Below are positions 32,547 to 35,889 of a DNA stretch of 35,889 nt, piece after piece. The position numbers were made by a program, and so were the translations under genes. The stretch comes from an uncultured Clostridia bacterium (lineage in GTDB: Bacteria > Bacillota > Clostridia > TANB77 > CAG-508): NCBI GenBank assembly GCA_934122125.1, contig CAKOVW010000007.1, positions 1-35,889 of the forward strand, in the 5' to 3' direction. The notes under the pieces are model-generated. The model ran no database searches. It saw only the letters and a program-made list of their open reading frames with translations, and had not been told where the DNA came from. How positions within the stretch are numbered: the first letter of the stretch is position 1; each line of letters begins with the position of its first letter.

Positions 32547-35500
32547 ATGAAAAAGAAATTATTACAAATATTAAAATATTTTGGATTAAGTACAGCTGTA
32601 ATGCTTGGCTTAGTATTTGGAATTAGCATAGTAGTTCCAGTAGAATATGAAGAAAAAGATACATCAAAAAATCTTTCAACATATATCAGTAGCCATTTTA
32701 CTAATAATTCAAATCGTAGATATTTAAGGGTAGTAAAAGATGTAAAGAGAGCAGAACAACTTTGGCAACCAATGTCAGAAAATCCACAAGATGAGTTTTA
32801 TTGTATAGCACCAGGTACAGCAGTACCAATGGCAAATAGCGAAAATTATAAGACTAGGGAATCTATATTAGCATTGGTTAATTCGACTGCAGATTCACCA
32901 TATACAAGTTGTGGAGAGGCTCCACATGTTGCAAACTGGGAAAGATACTATAGTGATACATATTATGTATGTAAAAATGAACACTATACAGAAAATAGTT
33001 CAAAAATAGGTACAGATGGTGAAACATATGAGAACTTATATGATATTGCTTTTATTGCATCATTTAAACCAGATAGCAGAAACCCACAAGAAACTTGGAG
33101 TGGACAAAAACAACATGCTATATGGCAATCACCTCAATTAGTAAATCAAGATAGATATGAAGAGTGCAAAGAAGAAACAACAGAATCTAAAAAGGGAGAA
33201 CTTTTAGTAGAACTTGCAGACCAATATCAAGACTTTTATGAGAAAATAATGAGAGTAGAGGATAACCAAAATTCTGACTCTTATGGCAAAAATGGAATGA
33301 AGCCTAATTTGGTATCATCAAAAAATAATATTGTATTAGATGTTGACCAAAAGGAAAAAATAGCTAAATTAGGTCCATTTAAAATTAATTATGTAGATGG
33401 ATACTTAAGAAGTGGACCTGCAGAAGCTGCATCTTTTGGTGGAATTTCAGACATGTATTTAATAGATGCTGCTGGAAACAAAATATATTTAAAAAACATT
33501 ATAGTTAATGGAAACCTTAGAAAAATATATAATACTGGTACAGAAAGAGAATCAGTAACTTTCTTTAGCAGATATGATGTAAATATTAATGCAAACAATG
33601 AAAACTATATAGACTATTATGCTTTCCAAAAAGCATACCCACGTCCAAATGAAGAGTTTTATGTAGAATTCGCATTTCCAGAAAAAGTTGTAGGTTCTGT
33701 AAAATTACATGTTGAATTTTCATATTTAAAATGTGAAATGGAGATATGTGCAAGAGAAGCAGGACAATTCTATATTAGTGATTATTGTAAAGGACATACA
33801 AATTATCACACACACACTTATTACTGTGGTGATGAAGATTGTGGTGGACATACATATGGTTGCGATGACTGTAGAGGAAGAAGAGCAACATTGGCCTTTA
33901 CACATAATTCTCAAGATGGTATATCTATAGAATGTGGAAAAAGAAGTTTTGTAAAAGAAGAATATGAAGTTACAACTGATTTTACTACAACTATGAAAAT
34001 AGGTGGATTTGTATTTGAAGATGTTCAAAAAAATGGAAAAGAAAGTTTAGCAGATGGAAGATTAGACAAAAACAATGATATTATGTTAAAAAACATTGAA
34101 GTTAGCTTATATGAAGTAGTAGCAGATAAAAGTGGTGAAGAAAAGCTAAAATTAGCAAATCTTGCAACTTTAAAACAAGAAAAATTGTTAGCAACTGAAA
34201 ATGAAATAAATGAAAAAGCAGACTATACTCGTAGAACTAACCCAACTCTTACAGACGAAAATGGTTACTATGAATTTAGGGGTGTAGACCCAACTAAAAA
34301 ATATGTAGTTAAATTTACATATAATGGACAAACATATACGCCTACTGAATACTTAGAAGGTGCAAGTGGAAAAACAGTAGAGCAAATGGTAAAAAATAAT
34401 CAATATAGCTCAGTAACAACAAACTCTATTTGGAATTCTACATCAAAAGCTACAGAGCTAACAAAAGAAAGAGATAGCTATGATGAAAAATTTGCATCAA
34501 TAGGTTCAACGCCATATAACTATAGATCAAGTAATTCATTAGGAAAGTTAAGTAACAAAGAAAATTATAATGAAGTATTTACAACATATGAATTAGCTGG
34601 ATTTACATTAAATTCTGACGGTAAATATGAACAAAATAATGATCAACAGCTTATTGATACTTATTCAACTTTAGAAAATGGAAAAATAGTAGACAGAAAA
34701 CAACTTAGAGAAGGTAAAATAAGTCAAGCTATTAGAAAGTACATTGATGACAATCGTAAATATCCAAGTATGCTAGAGATATATGAAAAGATTGCAGGAA
34801 ACAATGAAGAAACTTGGAAAAAACTTCAATTTATAGAAGATTGTAAAATAAGTGCATATACTAAAAACCAAAATGCAGATAGTATAAAATCTTATGATCA
34901 ATTCCCAGCAATTGAATGTTTTACTACAGCTGTATCTAGTGGTAATAAATATCCTAATAATAGTTATAGTTATTTAAGAGGAACATATGAAACATATGGA
35001 ACATATACAAGTGGTGTAACTACTTATAAAAATACTTCACTAACCAAAAATGGTGTTAGCGGAGATGCACTAGACCCAAATGATTCAGCAAGACCAATTA
35101 AATATTGGGGAAGATGGGCTAAATCAAAAGGAAAAGTTGAATATAAAAACATCTATGAGGGTCAACTTTTCATAAATTGTGGTTTATGGAAAAGACAATT
35201 ATCAGATGTAGCATTACAAAAAGATGTATATAAAGCTACAATAAAAATCAATGGAAAAACAGAAACATATCAATATGATAAACGTAATAATCAAGATGAT
35301 TATTGGGAAATTCAAACAAGAATTGCAAGCTATGATTCATACTATGGAGGAGATACATACAATAGAGCATTATATCCTTCAGATTATAACTACAAAGTAA
35401 AAGGAATAGAAAACAATAAGACGATAAAAAATGGACTTGAAGTGTATGTAACATATAAAATTGCAATAAGAAATCAATCACAAAGTATACTAACCACAAT

Positions 35501-35889
35501 AGATGAGGTTGTAGACTATTATGATAGTACTTATGAATATATACCAAAATATTCATGGGCAATGTATGGAGATATAAATATAACACCAACCGAGTATTAT
35601 AATATTGTTACAGATCAAACCGAAGTTGGAAGTGGAAAATTCAGAACAGCTAGAAGTAATTCAAGTAGTAAATATAATGGAGATACTGAATATAGTATAG
35701 AGGGATATAAAAAAATTTATTTAGATGGAATATCAGACTATAAGCTAGGAGCTGGAGAAACAGCATATTTGTATTTAACATTTAAAGTAAATGAAACAGC
35801 TAATAGAATAGATTTAGGTGTAAAACATAATATTGCAGAAATTAATGGATATACAACATATTATCAAAATGGTACCCAATTACCAAATG
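32547..35889 (+). CDS. Second giant exported surface protein, 3' end beyond window
   Basis: The frame is open from 32547 to the last base (1114 codons), with AAAGGAGG (32533-32540) 6 bases before the ATG and 16 bases after the preceding gene, so the two are an operon. An N-terminal hydrophobic helix (STAVMLGLVFGISIVVPV) acts as signal or anchor. Residues about 412-437 hold a dense Cys/His cluster (CKGHTNYHTHTYYCGDEDC then GGHTYGCDDC). An SdrD-B-like segment (about 478-610: MKIGGFVFEDVQKNGKESLA, LTDENGYYEFRGVDPTKKYV) follows, then DUF11-like beta-rich sequence (EVYVTYKIAIRNQSQSILTT, VDYYDSTYEYIPKYSWAMYG). The size and composition match the preceding gene, suggesting a shared surface structure. 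C-terminal anchor is not seen. Confidence 0.88.
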   Translation, partial: MKKKLLQILKYFGLSTAVMLGLVFGISIVVPVEYEEKDTSKNLSTYISSHFTNNSNRRYLRVVKDVKRAEQLWQPMSENPQDEFYCIAPGTAVPMANSENYKTRESILALVNSTADSPYTSCGEAPHVANWERYYSDTYYVCKNEHYTENSSKIGTDGETYENLYDIAFIASFKPDSRNPQETWSGQKQHAIWQSPQLVNQDRYEECKEETTESKKGELLVELADQYQDFYEKIMRVEDNQNSDSYGKNGMKPNLVSSKNNIVLDVDQKEKIAKLGPFKINYVDGYLRSGPAEAASFGGISDMYLIDAAGNKIYLKNIIVNGNLRKIYNTGTERESVTFFSRYDVNINANNENYIDYYAFQKAYPRPNEEFYVEFAFPEKVVGSVKLHVEFSYLKCEMEICAREAGQFYISDYCKGHTNYHTHTYYCGDEDCGGHTYGCDDCRGRRATLAFTHNSQDGISIECGKRSFVKEEYEVTTDFTTTMKIGGFVFEDVQKNGKESLADGRLDKNNDIMLKNIEVSLYEVVADKSGEEKLKLANLATLKQEKLLATENEINEKADYTRRTNPTLTDENGYYEFRGVDPTKKYVVKFTYNGQTYTPTEYLEGASGKTVEQMVKNNQYSSVTTNSIWNSTSKATELTKERDSYDEKFASIGSTPYNYRSSNSLGKLSNKENYNEVFTTYELAGFTLNSDGKYEQNNDQQLIDTYSTLENGKIVDRKQLREGKISQAIRKYIDDNRKYPSMLEIYEKIAGNNEETWKKLQFIEDCKISAYTKNQNADSIKSYDQFPAIECFTTAVSSGNKYPNNSYSYLRGTYETYGTYTSGVTTYKNTSLTKNGVSGDALDPNDSARPIKYWGRWAKSKGKVEYKNIYEGQLFINCGLWKRQLSDVALQKDVYKATIKINGKTETYQYDKRNNQDDYWEIQTRIASYDSYYGGDTYNRALYPSDYNYKVKGIENNKTIKNGLEVYVTYKIAIRNQSQSILTTIDEVVDYYDSTYEYIPKYSWAMYGDINITPTEYYNIVTDQTEVGSGKFRTARSNSSSKYNGDTEYSIEGYKKIYLDGISDYKLGAGETAYLYLTFKVNETANRIDLGVKHNIAEINGYTTYYQNGTQLPN

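Overview
The window is very A+T-rich bacterial DNA with compact genes, strong AGGAGG-type ribosome binding sites, sigma-A promoters of the TTGACA/TATAAT type and the standard genetic code (TGA is used as a stop at the end of radC; tryptophan is TGG). Two Coat-F-like proteins, MecA, YhaO/YhaN-type repair proteins, mreBCD-PBP2-minC and DUF4321-radC-mreB synteny point to a low-GC Gram-positive, most likely a spore-forming or formerly spore-forming member of the Clostridia, probably a gut lineage. That placement is inference from gene content and composition, not from a marker gene.

Layout. 1-951 is the 3' end of a surface-type protein with a DUF6273-like C-terminal module, closed by a clear terminator. 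1084-3544 is a murF-ddl pair for the D-Ala-D-Ala part of peptidoglycan precursors. 3638-4543 is a zinc-finger-less DnaJ/CbpA-like co-chaperone with its own promoter. 4568-7679 is a self-contained transcription unit: perfect promoter, two small proteins of unknown function, a VirD4/TraG-type coupling ATPase and a terminator, with no other conjugation gene in sight. 7680-8786 has no gene; it holds a nested, almost pure A/T tandem-repeat tract and then an A-rich spacer leading to a promoter. 8787-11817 encodes an Mre11-like nuclease and its Rad50-like ATPase partner; the ATPase has a membrane hairpin in its middle and an internal segment of foreign-looking codon usage.

11870-13736 holds prfA (release factor 1) and a ZIP metal transporter separated by a hairpin that is both terminator-like and sequesters the transporter's Shine-Dalgarno sequence. 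13737-13901 carries a GC-richer block of three successive hairpins in front of a cytoplasmic transglutaminase-like protein. Then come pcrA, two small Coat-F-like spore proteins, an M23 peptidase with an ambiguous (possibly ATT) start, and the convergent mecA, with a 26-bp perfect-arm bidirectional terminator between the last two.

20110-26159 is the cell-shape and wall-elongation cluster: DUF4321, radC (broken by one extra base), mreB, mreC, mreD, mrdA/PBP2 and a MinC that contains only the C-terminal domain. Three small co-oriented genes on the minus strand, one of only 52 codons, converge on it. From 27431 to the end lie two very large exported proteins in tandem, both with SdrD-B-like segments; the first ends in a membrane anchor without an LPXTG signal, the second runs off the window and contains a dense Cys/His cluster.

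No tRNA, rRNA, CRISPR array, transposase or phage gene was seen. The most unusual items are the solitary coupling-protein operon, the nested A/T repeat tract beside the Mre11/Rad50 pair, the mosaic ATPase, the Shine-Dalgarno-masking hairpin, the three-hairpin element, the MinC lacking its FtsZ-inhibitory half, and the extracellular Cys/His cluster.
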